Positions 23,594 through 35,426 of a DNA stretch of 64,000 nt are shown in pieces. Under the pieces are notes generated by a model. The model saw nothing but the letters and a program-made list of their open reading frames with translations. It was not told the origin of the DNA and did not search any database. Source of the stretch: Larix kaempferi (taxonomy: Eukaryota > Streptophyta > Pinopsida > Pinales > Pinaceae); assembly GCA_027924585.1 (NCBI GenBank), contig BSBM01000440.1, positions 14,105,501 through 14,169,500 of the forward strand, in the 5' to 3' direction. The position numbers and the translations under genes were made by a program. Each line of letters begins with the position of its first letter. Position 1 is the first letter of the stretch.

Positions 23594-25297
23594 TGCTGGA
23601 ATATTCAACAATACTGAGAGAGGGGGTGAATCAGTATTGTCTTCTTCTTCCTTTTATTAAAACAATTAGTACAAGACACACAAATAATCAAACTAGTTAG
23701 GACACAAGATGTTATCATGGAAACTTCAAAGAGAAAACCACCAACTCATACTCATTAATAAGATGAATTTTACAAAATTGTTTATCTGCGTCTACAGAAA
23801 GGTTGCAACTACACCCCAGGTTTTTCCTGCTGCTACAGACAAGGATGCTACAACACCCCAGATCTTATGCCTGTTTCTACAAGCAAGGATGCAATGACAC
23901 ACTATTCACCAGCTTCTACTGGATGGAGGCTACGACCCTCAACAGGCTTCCTGCCTGCCCTAGCACCACCCTGCCACCCTGATTTGATTTCATCAGACTT
24001 TCAAATCTTCTTTATGTTTTCAAACCTGTCACTGGGTTTCCTTCTTTGGTATCTATCTACAGCTGCTGATACATAGATCTAGATCACAGAGGCAACTTCT
24101 TTCACTCAGTACTCTGTCTATAAATACCTTCTAACACATTTCTACGAATGCATCTTCTAACAGTTGCGCCTTTTCATTCTTAGATCGTGCCTCTTCATGA
24201 AAACACAATTCTTCATTTTAATAATTCTTTAACTCTATTTAGGTTTATCAGTCATGACTTTCCACAACAAAATCTTTCCAAATTTCCTCTCCGCAATGAT
24301 AATTCTGCATCAAATTCCTTCTGGATTTTCATTTTTCCGCAATGATATTTCTACAAAAACATCATTCCGCAATTGCCTTTCCACAACGATCTTTCCACAG
24401 TGACCTTTCCACAATTTCCTTTCCACAGTAGTTTTTCCGCAACGACTTTTCCGCAATCTCCTTTCCGCAGTGATCATGGACCGTCTAATCTTGATCAACG
24501 ATGGATTCTCTTTTTGCAGCTTGCAGATTGAGGATTGCGGAACTATATTTCGATTTTTACAGACTAGCTTCTGCAATTTGTCTCCTGCAAGACTTCTTCC
24601 ACAAGTCTCTTTCCACAAGGTTATTTCCGCAGTGGGTTGTGGATTACGGATTGCGGACGTGCCTTCAATTTTTCCCGGAATGGGCTTCCGCAATTCCTTT
24701 TCTGCAACTCTTTACAATCGTCGATTTCTTGTGGGTTCTTTCCTGGCCATCCATATGAGATCAGATGCGGATCTCACCTTATCTTTGAGGATCTGTTATC
24801 TTCCATTCACGTTCACTTCGTGATCTCTTTCCCATCGTTGATCCATCTTTTCTCCTTTAATATAGATCGTCCAAATTTCTGCAAAATTCAATCTTTGCAA
24901 ATCTATGATTCTACATTGATTGATCAGAGAATTAATTAATCAATCAATCGATCATCACCGGAATTGATTCCCTTGCTGGATCTGCACATCGACTTCGTGG
25001 TTTTACACACACAGAGATCATTCATACATCTGCTACAACATTCAATCTTCAAAATCCCTTACTTCAGACATAGATTCATGCATACAAATTGAGACAGCTT
25101 AATTAGATTTCTTTATTCACACAGGAACCTGATACAAACAGGGTCGCTTCCTCTGGACTAGTTACATTGATTTGGCCACCCCTAGCCATACTCTTCATAA
25201 TGATGCCATGCCATTTCATCATCCTTGCCATCATGTCCTTGGTTATTCCTTTGTCATTACTGGACTCCTTTGACATCAATGACAACCATATCCAACA
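23594..25297 (-). repeat. Copia-3 5' LTR (right copy, 1704 bp)
   Basis: On the plus strand it begins TGCTGGAATATTC (one change from the left copy) and ends CATATCCAACA. It aligns along its whole length with 16789-18502 with scattered substitutions. ORFs inside it (24310-24939, 25103-25349) are not genes. Confidence 0.93.
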
Positions 25298-25302
25298 AGG
25301 GG

Positions 25303-25690
25303 TTGTCTCTTGGTTCAGCAGGAAGAAGAAGTTACTTGCATTGAGTTAAGCAGAGGCTGAATACATGGCAGCCAACATGGCTAGATGTGGGGGGATGTGG
25401 CTGAGGAAGTTTCCCTCGGGATTGTTCAAGAGTGAGTTGGAGACTACTATAGTTCACTGTGATAATCAAAGTGGTATCAACCTTTCTTAGAATCTAGTAT
25501 TCCATGACAAGAGTAAACACATTGAAATCCAGTATCACTTCCTCAGAGATTGTGTTCAGAGAGGTACCATTTGGTTGGAGTACATTCAAATAGATGAGCA
25601 GGTGGAAGACATATTCATGAAGGCACTTTGCAAACTCAAGTTAGTAAAGTTCAGAGACAAGTTGGGGTTGTTACCGAATCCCTTCATCGT
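25303..25690 (+). pseudogene. Copia-2 RNase H, distal half
   Basis: Continuation of the Copia-2 pol after Copia-3: VVSWFSRKKKLLALS, a TAA, then AEAEYMAANMARCGGMWLRK, HCDNQSGINLS, SKHIEIQYHFLRD and DIFMKALCKLKLVKFRDKLGL. A TAG near 25489 adds to the damage. The purine run TGAGGGGGAG at 25691-25700 is the polypurine tract next to the 3' LTR. Confidence 0.9.
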
Positions 25691-25700
25691 TGAGGGGGAG

Positions 25701-26625
25701 TGTTAGAAAGTGACAACAAGGAAGGTCTTCCTGCATTGCATGTGTCCTTGCATGCAGAAGACTTAATTGAAGAAGCCAAAAATGTATTTAATGTATTTTT
25801 CCTAAGTTTACTTTGGAAAATATATTAAAGTGATCTAATTATTAATTGACTTAATGGAACACTTTTTTATAAAGTGAAGGTGACAAATATTTAAGTGATG
25901 ACTAATTTAATCTTAGCCATTGATCTCACAGGAGGATCTCATCCATTGATCCATAGTGAGATTAGGTTTTTTGCTTAGCCAATGAGTTAAAAGGAGGATC
26001 AATTGGTGGACATGACACAATTACATTCCGACAGAGACAGAGAGAAATAAGTGTGAGAGAGAGAGTTTTGCAAAGAAGACGGAGAAGCAGAGAGTCAGAG
26101 AGATCGAGCATCCAAGAAAGAGGGTCGTACTAATTTACAGAGGAGAGAGCCGAGGCCGAATTGTAGAGGTGGACCATACAGCTGCAGAACGTACAGACCG
26201 TACAGAATACATCCGTACATATCATACGAATTCCATACAGTAGGCCATACAGGTCGTACCGCAGCAGGCCATATAGCTGCATTGGGGACCATTCCGTTCC
26301 ACAGGTTTTCTCAGTGAGTTTGTGTTAGTTAGATTTTTCTAGGTTGGGCATAAATCGATTTTTTTAAATTATAAAAGCTTCATATTTTCTTAATAAAATA
26401 TCCTCTCATACTGCTGCATCGATTTTCCCATCTTGGGTTTTGTTTGGGGGTTTATACCCGAAAATATTGTGTTGTCTCTATTGGTGTGATTGATTGGTAT
26501 TTCTTTCAGTATTTATTTTCCGCTACATAGTGAATAAATCCATGTGTGGTTAACAGTAACAATTTTGGTTTAATTAAATAATCCAGCATAATCTAGCCCT
26601 AGAGTGGATTTTACGGAAATTTACA
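25701..26625 (+). repeat. Copia-2 3' LTR (925 bp)
   Basis: Same length and ends as 12391-13315, followed by the GTTTA duplication (26626-26630), after which Copia-1 pol resumes. It contains the second GTACAG-type cluster at 26170-26285. Confidence 0.95.
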
Positions 26626-26630
26626 GTTTA

Positions 26631-27260
26631 GAGGTCACCTCGTGAACCTACCACTAAAAGAAGATATGCTTGGTGCCGATACATCTTACAAAATGCAGAG
26701 AAACATGGAGCACCAACAGGTTCATCCAGAGAGCACAATCAACCTTGGAGATATTCAAGGTATGGTGCATTGATGAGTCACATCAGTGATTCAAAACCAT
26801 CCTCATATGACGAAGCTACAAAGAAGCAAGTTTGGAAATATGTAATGACAGAAGAGTACAACTCTATAATTAAGAATGATGTTTTGGAGGTTGTTCCCAA
26901 ACCTGATGGGAATCCCATTGTGAATTCTAGATGGATTTACACGATAACTCATGTTGTGGATGGGAGCATCAAGAAGTATAAATATAGATTCGTTGCCTGA
27001 GGTTTCTCTAATAAAGAAGGCATCGATTATGATTAGACCTTTATCCCTGTATCAAGGTACACCACAATCCAAGCAATGATTGCACTTGGATCAGTTCTAG
27101 GATGGAAACTTCACCATATGGATGTGAAGACAACCTTCCTCAATGGTGATGTTGAGGAAGAATTTTATATTCAGTATCCTGAAGGATTTGTGGTGCATGG
27201 AAAAGAGTCCCATGTTTGCAAGCTAAAGAAATATCTATATGGTCTTATGCAAGACCCAAG
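26631..27260 (+). pseudogene. Copia-1 reverse transcriptase, proximal half
   Basis: Copia-1 coding resumes after Copia-2. The frame shows EEYNSIIKNDVLEVVPKPDGNPIVNSRWIY, KKYKYRFVA, a TGA, GFSNKEGIDYD, a TAG, then TFIPVSRYTTIQAMIALG. LHHMDVKTTFLNGDVEEEFYIQYPEGF and CKLKKYLYGLMQDP follow. It stops at 27260, where the foldback element inserted, and continues at 30425. The stops correspond to Arg/Gln codons in relatives (CGA to TGA, CAG to TAG). Confidence 0.9.
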
Positions 27261-27618
27261 TGTAATGCCCCTAGAATGACTGTGGACCTTAAGGGCACCT
27301 GTCGAGTGACCCAACTGCAACAACTTCGATATAGTGGTCTCTTGAGCCTTGTTATGTCTTAAATGATTAAGGAAAACCTGAAGATGTGAATGACGATAAT
27401 AATTGATAAATGAATTAAGGAATTAAATTATATGTGTGGAGTGGGATAATTGATTGATTACTTCCTGCTTAATGATTAGCCTTGATTGATCAAGTCAAAG
27501 TGCAGTGGGACAGTTACAATCCTATCTCTGTGACTTGGGAGGATTCAACTGAGATGCATCATAGCTTTATGCATTTATTCTGAACTTCGGGACGAAGTTC
27601 TAAATAAGTAGGGGTATA

Positions 27619-28752
27619 TGTAGTGCCCCTAGACTACTGTAGACATTGAGGGCACCTGCTGGGTCACCCTACTATTTGAAACATTAGTAAAATAACCCTA
27701 TAATTTTATTTTGAGTATATTTATGATTACGATTAACTTTGATATGAAAACTGTACATACGAATAATGCTTAACGACTAGCTGTGCAATTGATTATGTGA
27801 ATAGACGAATGAGTAATGATTAAGTAAATTATAGATGCTTAATGAAGCAACAGATTTATAAACCAAATTGTGATTATTGAGGACAATGCTACTGATTTAC
27901 GTTTGTGAGAAATGTGTGTAGCGAGAGGTGAAATGGTTCACTGACGGACACACAAAGGAATATGAAGGGTCGTAGAGTACGAGTAAATCACACACAGGGA
28001 GAGAGACGATGATGTCGACTTTCGACGGAATACCACACTTGAGCAGATAAGCACTGATCCGCTTGCTCAAGAGGAAAGCGTGAGGGCGTACGAGGTGGGC
28101 CACAACGGAGCTGGTCACGTATGAGTTGGGGGGCGCGCAGTGAGAATGGACTCACTCCTCAACGCCATTAATCCCTAATAGCGTGTAGACGGAGGATGGA
28201 AGGTAACGGCTCCTGAAATCCCTACATGAAGTTTCCGCAAGTCAAAACGGAAGGATGGCGGCAGAAGGGCCCGACGGTGCGGTACCTTGCCGAGAACGGA
28301 AAGAGTGAATGCAAGGACCCAACGATGTGGTGCCTTGCCGAGGAATGAAAACTACGGATGAATGGACTCGACGGAGTGGTTCCATGTCAGGGAAATTAAA
28401 TTAATAAACAAGGAGGCCCAACGGCGCGACACTGGGTCCCTAGTAAAAGTTGATTGCTAAACTTAACTGCATTGAAATGTATAATTTTGCACCTAGAACT
28501 TTACTTAGAAATGCATTTGATTACTTTAGGCATTTGCACATAAATGATTACTTTGGCATTTAAATAATATTAAGTGTTATTTAGGCATTGCACATGAAAG
28601 GATATTCCTGATTACTTAAAAATATTATAAATATTTATTTAGGAACAAAATGGAATCCTAGGCATGGACACCTAGTTAACTCCACCTACACCACAAATCT
28701 AGGAGTTAAGTGAAATATCTAGGGGACAAACATGAGCAAACTTAGGGTCCCC
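27619..28752 (+). repeat. Foldback left arm
   Basis: Starts TGTAGTGCCCCTAGACTACTG and matches the reverse complement of 29303-30424 up to GCAAACTTAGGG. The ORF at 27897-28118 has a mirror twin in the other arm and is not called. Confidence 0.85.
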
Positions 28753-29302
28753 TTGAACTGAATCTGAAACTTTAACAACTTCATACAAACAAATTAGCCA
28801 TCATAGTTATTGGAAAAATAAAATAAAAAGCGTGCATAACTTAACAACAATAAGCAAAACCTTAACCTGTCAACCCGATCCAGTTGGTCCATTGTCGCCT
28901 TCTTCTTCCGTAGGATCCCTCCAGCAAAGATCGTTTAACCATTGGCGAAGCAACCGTTAGCTTCGCCACCCAACCATAGGCTCATGCTTTCAGACGCATG
29001 GCCTCCCCCGAGCTTTGGGTCGTAAAGTTCACACACAATTCTCAAGAAACCCAGCTTGGGTTTCCCCCCCACCAAGATTTCCATCCAAACCCTCAATAGC
29101 ATCAAGTCATGAGGTAACTCAATATTACGATAGTCATCCAAGGTCTGGGTCCCTTACCCATCCCCAAAGTCTCACTTTTAAAGGAAAATCCCCTGCGACA
29201 CATGTCGCTTCATGCATAAATAATTATTTAATTAATTCTTTAATGAAAAACAACTCACCCATCCAAGTGTCAGTTCCTCTAGGAGATGCACCAACATCCC
29301 TA

Positions 29303-30424
29303 AGTTTGCTCATGTTTGTCCCCTAGATATTTCACTTAACTCCTAGATTTGTGGTGTAGGTGGAGTTAACTAGGTGTCCATGCCTAGGATTCCATTTTGT
29401 TCCTAAATAAATATTTATAATATTTTTAAGTAATCAGGAATATCCTTTCATGTGCAATGCCTAAATAACACTTAATATTATTTAAATTCCAAAGTAATCA
29501 TTTATGTGCAAATGCCTAAAGTACTCAAATGCATTTCTAAGTAAAGTTCTAGGTGCAAAATTATACATTTCAATGCAGTTAAGTTTAGCAATCAACTTTT
29601 ACTAGGGACCCGGTGCCGCACCGTTAGGCCTCCTTGTTTCTTAATTTAATTTCCCTGACATGGAACCACTCCGTCGAGTCCATTCATCTGTAGTTTCCAT
29701 TCCTTGGCAAGGCACCACATCGTTGGGTCCTTGCATTCACTCTTTCCGTTCTCGGCAGGGTACCGCACCGTCGGGCCCTTCTGTCGTCATCCTTCCGTTT
29801 TGACTTGCGGGAACTTCATGTAGGGATTTCAAGAGCCGTTACCTTCCATCCTCCGTCTACACGCTATTAGGGACTAATGGCGTTGAGGAGTGAGTCCGTT
29901 CTCACTGCGCGCCCCCAACTCGTACGTGACCAGCTCCATCGTGGCCCACCTCGTACGCCCTCACGCTTTCCTCTTGAGCAAGTGGATCAGTGCTTATCTG
30001 CTCAAGTGTGGTATTCCGTTGGAAGTCGACATCATCGTCGCTCTCCCTGTTTGTGATTTACTCGTACTCTACGACCCTTCATATTCCTTTGTGTGTCCGT
30101 CGGTGAACCGTTTCACCTGTCGCTACACACATTTCTCACAAACGTAAATTAGTAGCATTGTCCTCAATAATCACAATTTGGTTTATAAATCCGTTGCTTC
30201 ATTAAGCATCTATAATTTACTTAATCATTACTCATTCATCTATTCACATAATCAATTGCACAGCTAGTCGTTAAGCATTATTCGTATGTACAGTTTTCAT
30301 ATCAAAGTTAATCTAATCATAAATATACTCAAAATAAAATTATAGGGTTATTTTACTAATTTTTCAAATAGTAGGGTGACCCAGCAGGTGCCCTCAATGT
30401 CTACAATAGTCTAGGGGCACTACA
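29303..30424 (-). repeat. Foldback right arm
   Basis: Inverted copy of the left arm. Differences are scattered substitutions and short indels, so the two arms have had time to diverge slightly. Confidence 0.85.
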
Positions 30425-31500
30425 CCCAGGTCTTGGTGCTCTAGAATTGATAGCTACCGTAAAATATTGGGTTTTTGTAAGAGTGAAGTTGATCCAAATT
30501 TGTACTTCAAAGTAGTGAATAACAAACTGTTGATATTGGTTTTGTATGTTGATGATTTCTTTCTCACTATAGAGGAAAATTTGATTTCTTGGGGCAATAG
30601 GGGGCTCACCTTAGAGTTCGAGATGAAAGACTTAGGTCTAATGCACTACTTTCTTGGCCTTGAGATCTAGAAAAGAAAAGAAGAACTTTTTCTATCTCAA
30701 GGGAAGTACACTCTGGATATATTGCATAGGTTTGGCATGATATATTACAAATCTATGACGACACTGATGGTTTCCAATTTGAGGAAACTTCATGATTCAA
30801 GCTATTGATCAGATCCAGTAGATCCCACTTTCTATAGACAGCTAATAGGCTTGCTAATGTACTTGATACATTCGAGGCTTGATCAATGTTATGTCATGAG
30901 CATTCTGAGTCAATTTTTGTCTGATCCGAGACACAAACACTGGGCATCTGCTAAGCATGTGCTTAGGTACCTTCAAGGCACAAGTTCATATGGACTCAGA
31001 TATGCCTCTAATGGAGTAATCATGTTACTTGTTTATACATAATCGGACTAGGGAGGAAGCATTTTCGACCGTAAGAGTACATCTGGCTACTGTTATAGCC
31101 TAGGATCAACTATGATATCTTCGTCCAGTAGGAAGTAGGGCTCTGTAGCCTAGAGCACTACCAAATCAGAATACATAGCTGCTAGTGTTTCCTGTTGGGA
31201 AGCAATGTGGCTCAGAAAGCTTCTTGTAGGGTTGTTCGGTGAAAATCTTGAGCCTATAGTTATTAGGTGTGACAATCAGAGTTGCATCAAGATTTTCGAA
31301 AACCTAGTGTTTCATGACAACTCGAAGCACATTGAAATGAAGTATCAATTCATCCGATACATGGTCCAGAAAGGTATAGTGAAACTTCAGTACATTTCTA
31401 CTTATGAGCAGATTGCAGATGTGTTAAGAAATCCTCCATCTATGACAAAGTTCAGGTGCTTTCAATACAATCTTGGTACGGCATAGAATTCCTCCCTCGT
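30425..31500 (+). pseudogene. Copia-1 reverse transcriptase (distal) and RNase H
   Basis: Resumes with SWCSRIDSY and LGFCKSEVDPNLYFKV. LVLYVDDFFLT (Asp pair at 30545-30556), MKDLGLMHYFLGLEI and a run through DPRHKHWASAKHVLRYLQGTSSYGLRY follow. RNase H is stop-ridden at 31040-31200 and then readable (CDNQSCIKIFENLVFHDNSKHIEMKYQFIRYMVQKG) to 31486. The purine run TGAGGTGGAG (31501-31510) is the polypurine tract. Stops at about 30670, 30808, 31041 and 31138 make it inactive. Confidence 0.9.
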
Positions 31501-31576
31501 TGAGGTGGAGTGTTAAATATACAACACCAGGAGACATTCTCCAAACCAATCTTGTGTAGCCTAGATTGATCCTCTC

Positions 31577-32302
31577 CGTTGGCTCGGTTTTGCAACCAAG
31601 CTTAGTGCTATGGGCACCTACTAACTAGTAGTAGCAGTTTCAATAGAAATAAAAACAATAAACTAAATAAACAATACTTTTCATGGATCTAAGCAAGAAT
31701 CTAAGCAAATAATTTAAATATTTCAAAAATCAAGAACAAGAAACATAAGAAATAATTTTTGTATTGAAAAGTGGGGGGCAAGCAAGTGCTTGCGATATTA
31801 CCTTCAATGGTGAAGGTTGATGTTGAGCAACTCCCAAGATGAGTAGCTCCAAACTCCAATAGGTCTCTTTCTCCAAGGTTGCTTCAATGGCTAAAAGTGC
31901 TCAGGGGAGATTTCAGCAGCATAAGGATGAGATAATGGAAGGATCTGAAATGAGGAGCCCCTACCACCTTTTTATAGGTTTTGGTGGTGGGAGATACCAT
32001 TTGTGGTTTTGTGGAAACCAAATGGTATTGACCAACATGGTTTAGGTACTTTTCCCTCCTTTTTCCTTTTTTGAATAAAAATAATATTTTAATTCCCTTT
32101 TTAATATTTTTGGGAATTTGGACCCTTTTTGAGGGTTTTTTATGATTTTCTTGGAAAAATAATCTTTTTTAATGGAAAAAGGGGTGTACTAAGGTCTTTT
32201 GGTGACCTTTTGTTGGTTTCAGAGGCTCAGATGGTGGAAAAGTGGACAAATGGGTCATGTGAGTAAGGGAATGAGCTAGTGAGCACTTTTTAGGTGTTAA
32301 CA
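31577..32302 (-). mobile_element. Solo LTR (726 bp) in Copia-1 3' LTR
   Basis: Flanked by perfect CTCTC (31572-31576 and 32303-32307). The right end is GTGTTAACA; the left end CGTTGGCTCGG is one base from the expected TG start. On the minus strand a CTATAAAAAGG TATA-like box lies near 31970-31980, so the LTR probably reads leftwards. No internal coding sequence remains, as after recombination between two LTRs. Confidence 0.7.
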
Positions 32303-32440
32303 CTCTCGTATAGAGGTGAGCACTTTGATTACCTTCCATGTAAAGTTTATTCCTCCCGTATAGAGGTAATTGATCAAAGTAATGATGTTGTAAAGTCTTG
32401 TTGGACAAGGCTCTAGACTTGTGTATGTCAAGTCATGATT

Positions 32441-32792
32441 TGTTAATCCCTAAATATGGGCACATTCCCCGCTATATTTTGGTGCATTACATCATTTTTT
32501 ATGTCGAATTTGGTCCATTAGTTGTAATTTTCATTATTATGGTTAATTAGTTACATTGTCTTGGGTCAGTTAGTTGGGATTGGACCCATTAGTCTCCTAT
32601 ATATAGGAAGGAGACCTTTTCATTTGGAGTATCTTGTTTTTCCTTGTCTTGTGTACTTAGTACATTGTATAAGGAGGTTTCCCCCTAAAAGAGGCTTATT
32701 ATTCAGCTATTTTATTCATTAAATTCATGGAGTACTCTTTATGATCTATTTCTTCTCTTTTCATGCTCTTTTTGGAAACTTGATGTGTAACA
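32441..32792 (+). repeat. Gypsy 5' LTR (352 bp)
   Basis: From TGTTAATCCC to GTGTAACA. It contains a TATATATAGGAAGGAG segment near 32600, probably the TATA region. The following TTCTATCGGATCTC is a weak match to the initiator-Met primer site. Confidence 0.88.
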
Positions 32793-33551
32793 TTTTCTAT
32801 CGGATCTCTTTCCTTGGGGCTGGGTGCTTCAAAAAGATTCATCATGGAATATTCACTATAAAACGTTTTTTGCAAGGTTTCAAAGATCAAGGCTTGGAAC
32901 CCATCTAGTAAACAGGTCTAGATATATGTGATATAATTTTCAGATCGTGAACCATAACATATGTAGAGTTATTCACATATGAAGTTAGGGTTTCTGGCTA
33001 GTCCAAAAAACTAGCCTCAAACAAGTGTGCTGGGTAAAACTATTATATCCAGAGCATGAAATATCCAAATTGAGTGAGACCTAATGAATTTGAATGAAGA
33101 CAGACCAAGGTATCAATGGTAACATTTTTAGACTCGGATAAGAAATATTGGACACTTGGAAGTCTGTACAAGTTCGATCTTTTGCAAGGACTGAAAATAA
33201 CAAGTGTTGGGAGATTTTCCATACCTTTCTACTGGAATATAAGAATTAGTTCAGACCTATGAAATTGTAAAGAGGAGATATCAGGATACGTCAGGAATAA
33301 TATTCATACTAAAAGGGTTCAAAATTGTAGATATATCTCAGTTTGAATTTCAGCTAGAAACACAATCTTCAAATCAGGGTTGATAATGGTACTCCATTTT
33401 AAATTGGAATATTTTTTTGTATAAGGATCTATTGGAGGTGAACCCTAGGGTGTGATATCTATTTATATTGTTCAAAATCCCCCCCAAGGGTAGTGTAAAA
33501 AGTAACAATCCACTCAAACCCCTCGAGTATTCATCACATACATATGATTAA

Positions 33552-34260
33552 ATGGAAGACCTATCTTTTCGAATGTCCAAGCTGGAGGAAAATATGAAAG
33601 GGTATGTGAAAACAGTTGATTTACTTAATATAGAGGATAATTTGATGGGACATATGGATGAAAATATGAAAAATATTTCTAATCTCATCCAAAATTCAAA
33701 GGATACTCTCCCCATAGGTGATGATGTGTTCCAGGGTACTAAGGAGGACAAGGATAATAAGCCTTCCCATAATGGAAGTTATCAGGGATGGTCACCAAGT
33801 GGTACCCAACTTCCCAAGATTGACATGAGAAAGTTTGATGGAAATGATCAAATAACATGGATATTAGATACGGAGCAATTCTTTGATCTGCACCAGGTGC
33901 CAACTTTGCAAAAGGTAACTATTGCATCATTATATTTAGAGCCTGACTAGTTTGTGTGGTACCAATGGATTTGTGACCGAAAAAAGGAATCTATTATATC
34001 TTAGTCTATATTCATAGAAGAATTGATTTCACATTATGAGGATATTAATAGAAACACCTTTTATATCCAGTTATTAAATCTTAAGCAAAAGGGTCCAATT
34101 ACAGAGCACATCAAGTTGTTTTAGAAGCTAAGTCTATAAGTGAAGAACATTTCAGAAGAAAATGTGTTGGATCTCTTTATTGGAACCTTGAAGGATAACA
34201 TTCAACATGAGGTGTGTCTCTTTGAACCACCATCCTTAGACAAGGCCTCATGGTGGAACG
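33552..34260 (+). pseudogene. Gypsy gag
   Basis: The start is ATG 33552 (MEDLSFRMSKLEENMKGYV), an N-terminal coiled coil, then the gag core LPKIDMRKFDGNDQITWILDTEQFFDLHQVP at about 33810. The TAG at 33948 and further stops follow where FVWYQWICDRK and ELISHYEDINRNTFYIQLLNLKQKGPI continue in frame. This is the usual plant Gypsy gag layout. The protein would form the particle. A knuckle-like sequence follows in the next ORF. Confidence 0.85.
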
Positions 34261-35131
34261 GAAGGTTGAAAGTGAAAATATGATAATGGCTACTAGAAAG
34301 ACCACCTCCAACACATACAGAGAGAATAATTCTCCTTCTTCTAACCCACCTCAAAGGTTGACACCTCAACAACTAGATGAAAGAAGAGCAAAAGGCCTAT
34401 GGTTTAATTGTGATAGCAATTATAGTAAGGGACATAAGTGTGGTGAGAATAAATTATTTTACATATATTTTGAAGAGAAAGAACCAAAAGAACAAGAACC
34501 ATCTCCAAATGAAGAAATAGAAGATACTACTTTAGAAGAGATTACTCCCACCATATCCTGTCATGCATTGGTTGGAATTAGCATTCCTCAAACTCTCAAG
34601 ATCGAAGTATTTATCAAAATTAAAAAGGTAACAATGTTGATTGATTCTGGTAGTACTCATAATTTCATTCACTATAAATTAGCAAAAGATCTCAATTGCT
34701 TTGTATATCTAGCACCAGAGTTTCAAGTAATGATTGAAGATGGAGGAAATATCAATTGCTCAGGGAAATGCCATAATATAAATCTTACTATGGGGAATAT
34801 GTATTGAATAGTCCAATGATTTCTATTCCAATGGGTGGTGTTGATGTTGTCTTAGGAGTTCAGTGGTTACAATCCTTGGGAACGGTGGATTTTAATTTTC
34901 AGAAGCTTTTCATGAAATTTTTATGGGAAGGAAAGGAATATGAGTTGAAAGGTATCACAGGGAAACCAAGCAAGGTGATAATCTCTAATGGTATGACAAA
35001 ATTGATAAAAAAAAAAGGGACATCAAGGAGTAATTGCACAATTATTCTCATTAGATGTTCAACCATCTAAGCCTCCTATTTCCCCAGATCTTCAAAGTGT
35101 CATTAATAAAAATTCCAAGGTATTTGAATAT
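34250..35131 (+). pseudogene. Gypsy zinc knuckle, protease and linker
   Basis: RRAKGLWFNCDSNYSKGHKC (about 34385-34443) is the CxxCxxxxGHxC-type knuckle of plant chromoviruses, here with its first Cys changed to Phe. The protease motif MLIDSGSTHNFIHYKLAKDL is at about 34635, then MGGVDVVLGVQWLQSLGTVDFNFQ (34830). The frame shifts at a poly-A run near 35010 and continues as KGHQGVIAQLFSLDVQPSKPP up to 35131, where the hAT-like element sits. Confidence 0.88.
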
Positions 35132-35418
35132 CAGAGAAATTTTTAGGGGTGTTTCACCAATTGGCTATTTTTTGGGCATTTTTTCAAAAAATAAATTCGT
35201 TATTTGGTCATTTTTAGTCTCTAATATCGCCTATATTTACCTATAATGTGTTTTTTTTTATCATAATATTCGCCAAAATTTACAAGTTTCAGTAGTAAAT
35301 TGTATGTTTCATATTTAATATTCTCCTACCAATCTATATTTATATTTATTTCAATCCAAAATAATCGCCTAGAATACTATACTTAAGTATACTTTTATAC
35401 TCCTTAAAAAATACTATG
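35132..35418. mobile_element. hAT-like miniature element, copy 2 (287 bp)
   Basis: Perfect 8-bp duplication TTGAATAT on both sides (35124-35131 and 35419-35426). The left end CAGAGAAATTTTTAGGGG pairs with the reverse complement of the right end, CATAGTATTTTTTAAGGAG, at about 13 of 17 positions. The interior is related to 6392-6690. After removal with one duplication the Gypsy frame (KVFEY then LKSLPPIR) is continuous. No ORF. Confidence 0.85.
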
Positions 35419-35426
35419 TTGAATAT

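Larger units (their letters stand above)
16789..25297 (-). mobile_element. Copia-3: minus-strand Ty1/Copia element inside Copia-2
   Basis: 8.5-kb element with long LTRs (16789-18502 and 23594-25297). It is flanked by AGGGG duplications (16784-16788 and 25298-25302). On the minus strand the order is LTR, primer site, gag, protease, integrase, RT, RNase H, polypurine tract, LTR. Removal of the element and one AGGGG rejoins the Copia-2 RNase H motif (SIGSG then VVSWFSRK). It is the best preserved retroelement here: the catalytic residues of integrase and RT are all present, but stops (for example in gag and before DNGGEF) make it non-autonomous. Confidence 0.95.
12391..26625 (+). mobile_element. 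Copia-2: Ty1/Copia element inside Copia-1
   Basis: Two LTRs of 925 bp each (12391-13315 and 25701-26625) start TGTTAGAAAG and end TTTACA. Flanking duplications are GTTTA (12386-12390 and 26626-26630). The coding order is gag, protease, integrase, RT, RNase H. It is split by Copia-3 at 16789-25297 within RNase H. By eye the two LTRs differ at about 6 % of sites over the first 300 bp, so the insertion is not recent. It interrupts Copia-1 between its integrase tail and RT. Confidence 0.93.
27261..30424. mobile_element. 3.2-kb foldback of inverted LTR-like arms
   Basis: Begins TGTAATGCCCCTAG and ends CTAGGGGCACTACA. It is flanked by CCAAG (27256-27260) and CCCAG (30425-30429), a 5-bp duplication with one mismatch, and excision rejoins the RT frame. 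The arms 27619-28752 and 29303-30424 are inverted copies of each other at very high identity (mid-90s per cent by eye). Each contains three to four roughly 50-bp GC-rich repeats (GACGG...GGTACCTTGCCGAG; 28266-28430). The first 57 bp at 27261 repeat the arm start in direct orientation. A polypurine-like GTAGGGG precedes the left arm (27608). The middle (28753-29302) is unrelated. It looks like a rearranged LTR element with two LTRs facing each other. No credible gene. Confidence 0.8.

Noticed and set aside
27897-30147. Paired ORFs 27897-28118 (minus) and 29890-30147 (plus) with nearly the same protein
   Set aside because: They are mirror images caused by the inverted arms; the sequence is LTR-like and no domain is seen.
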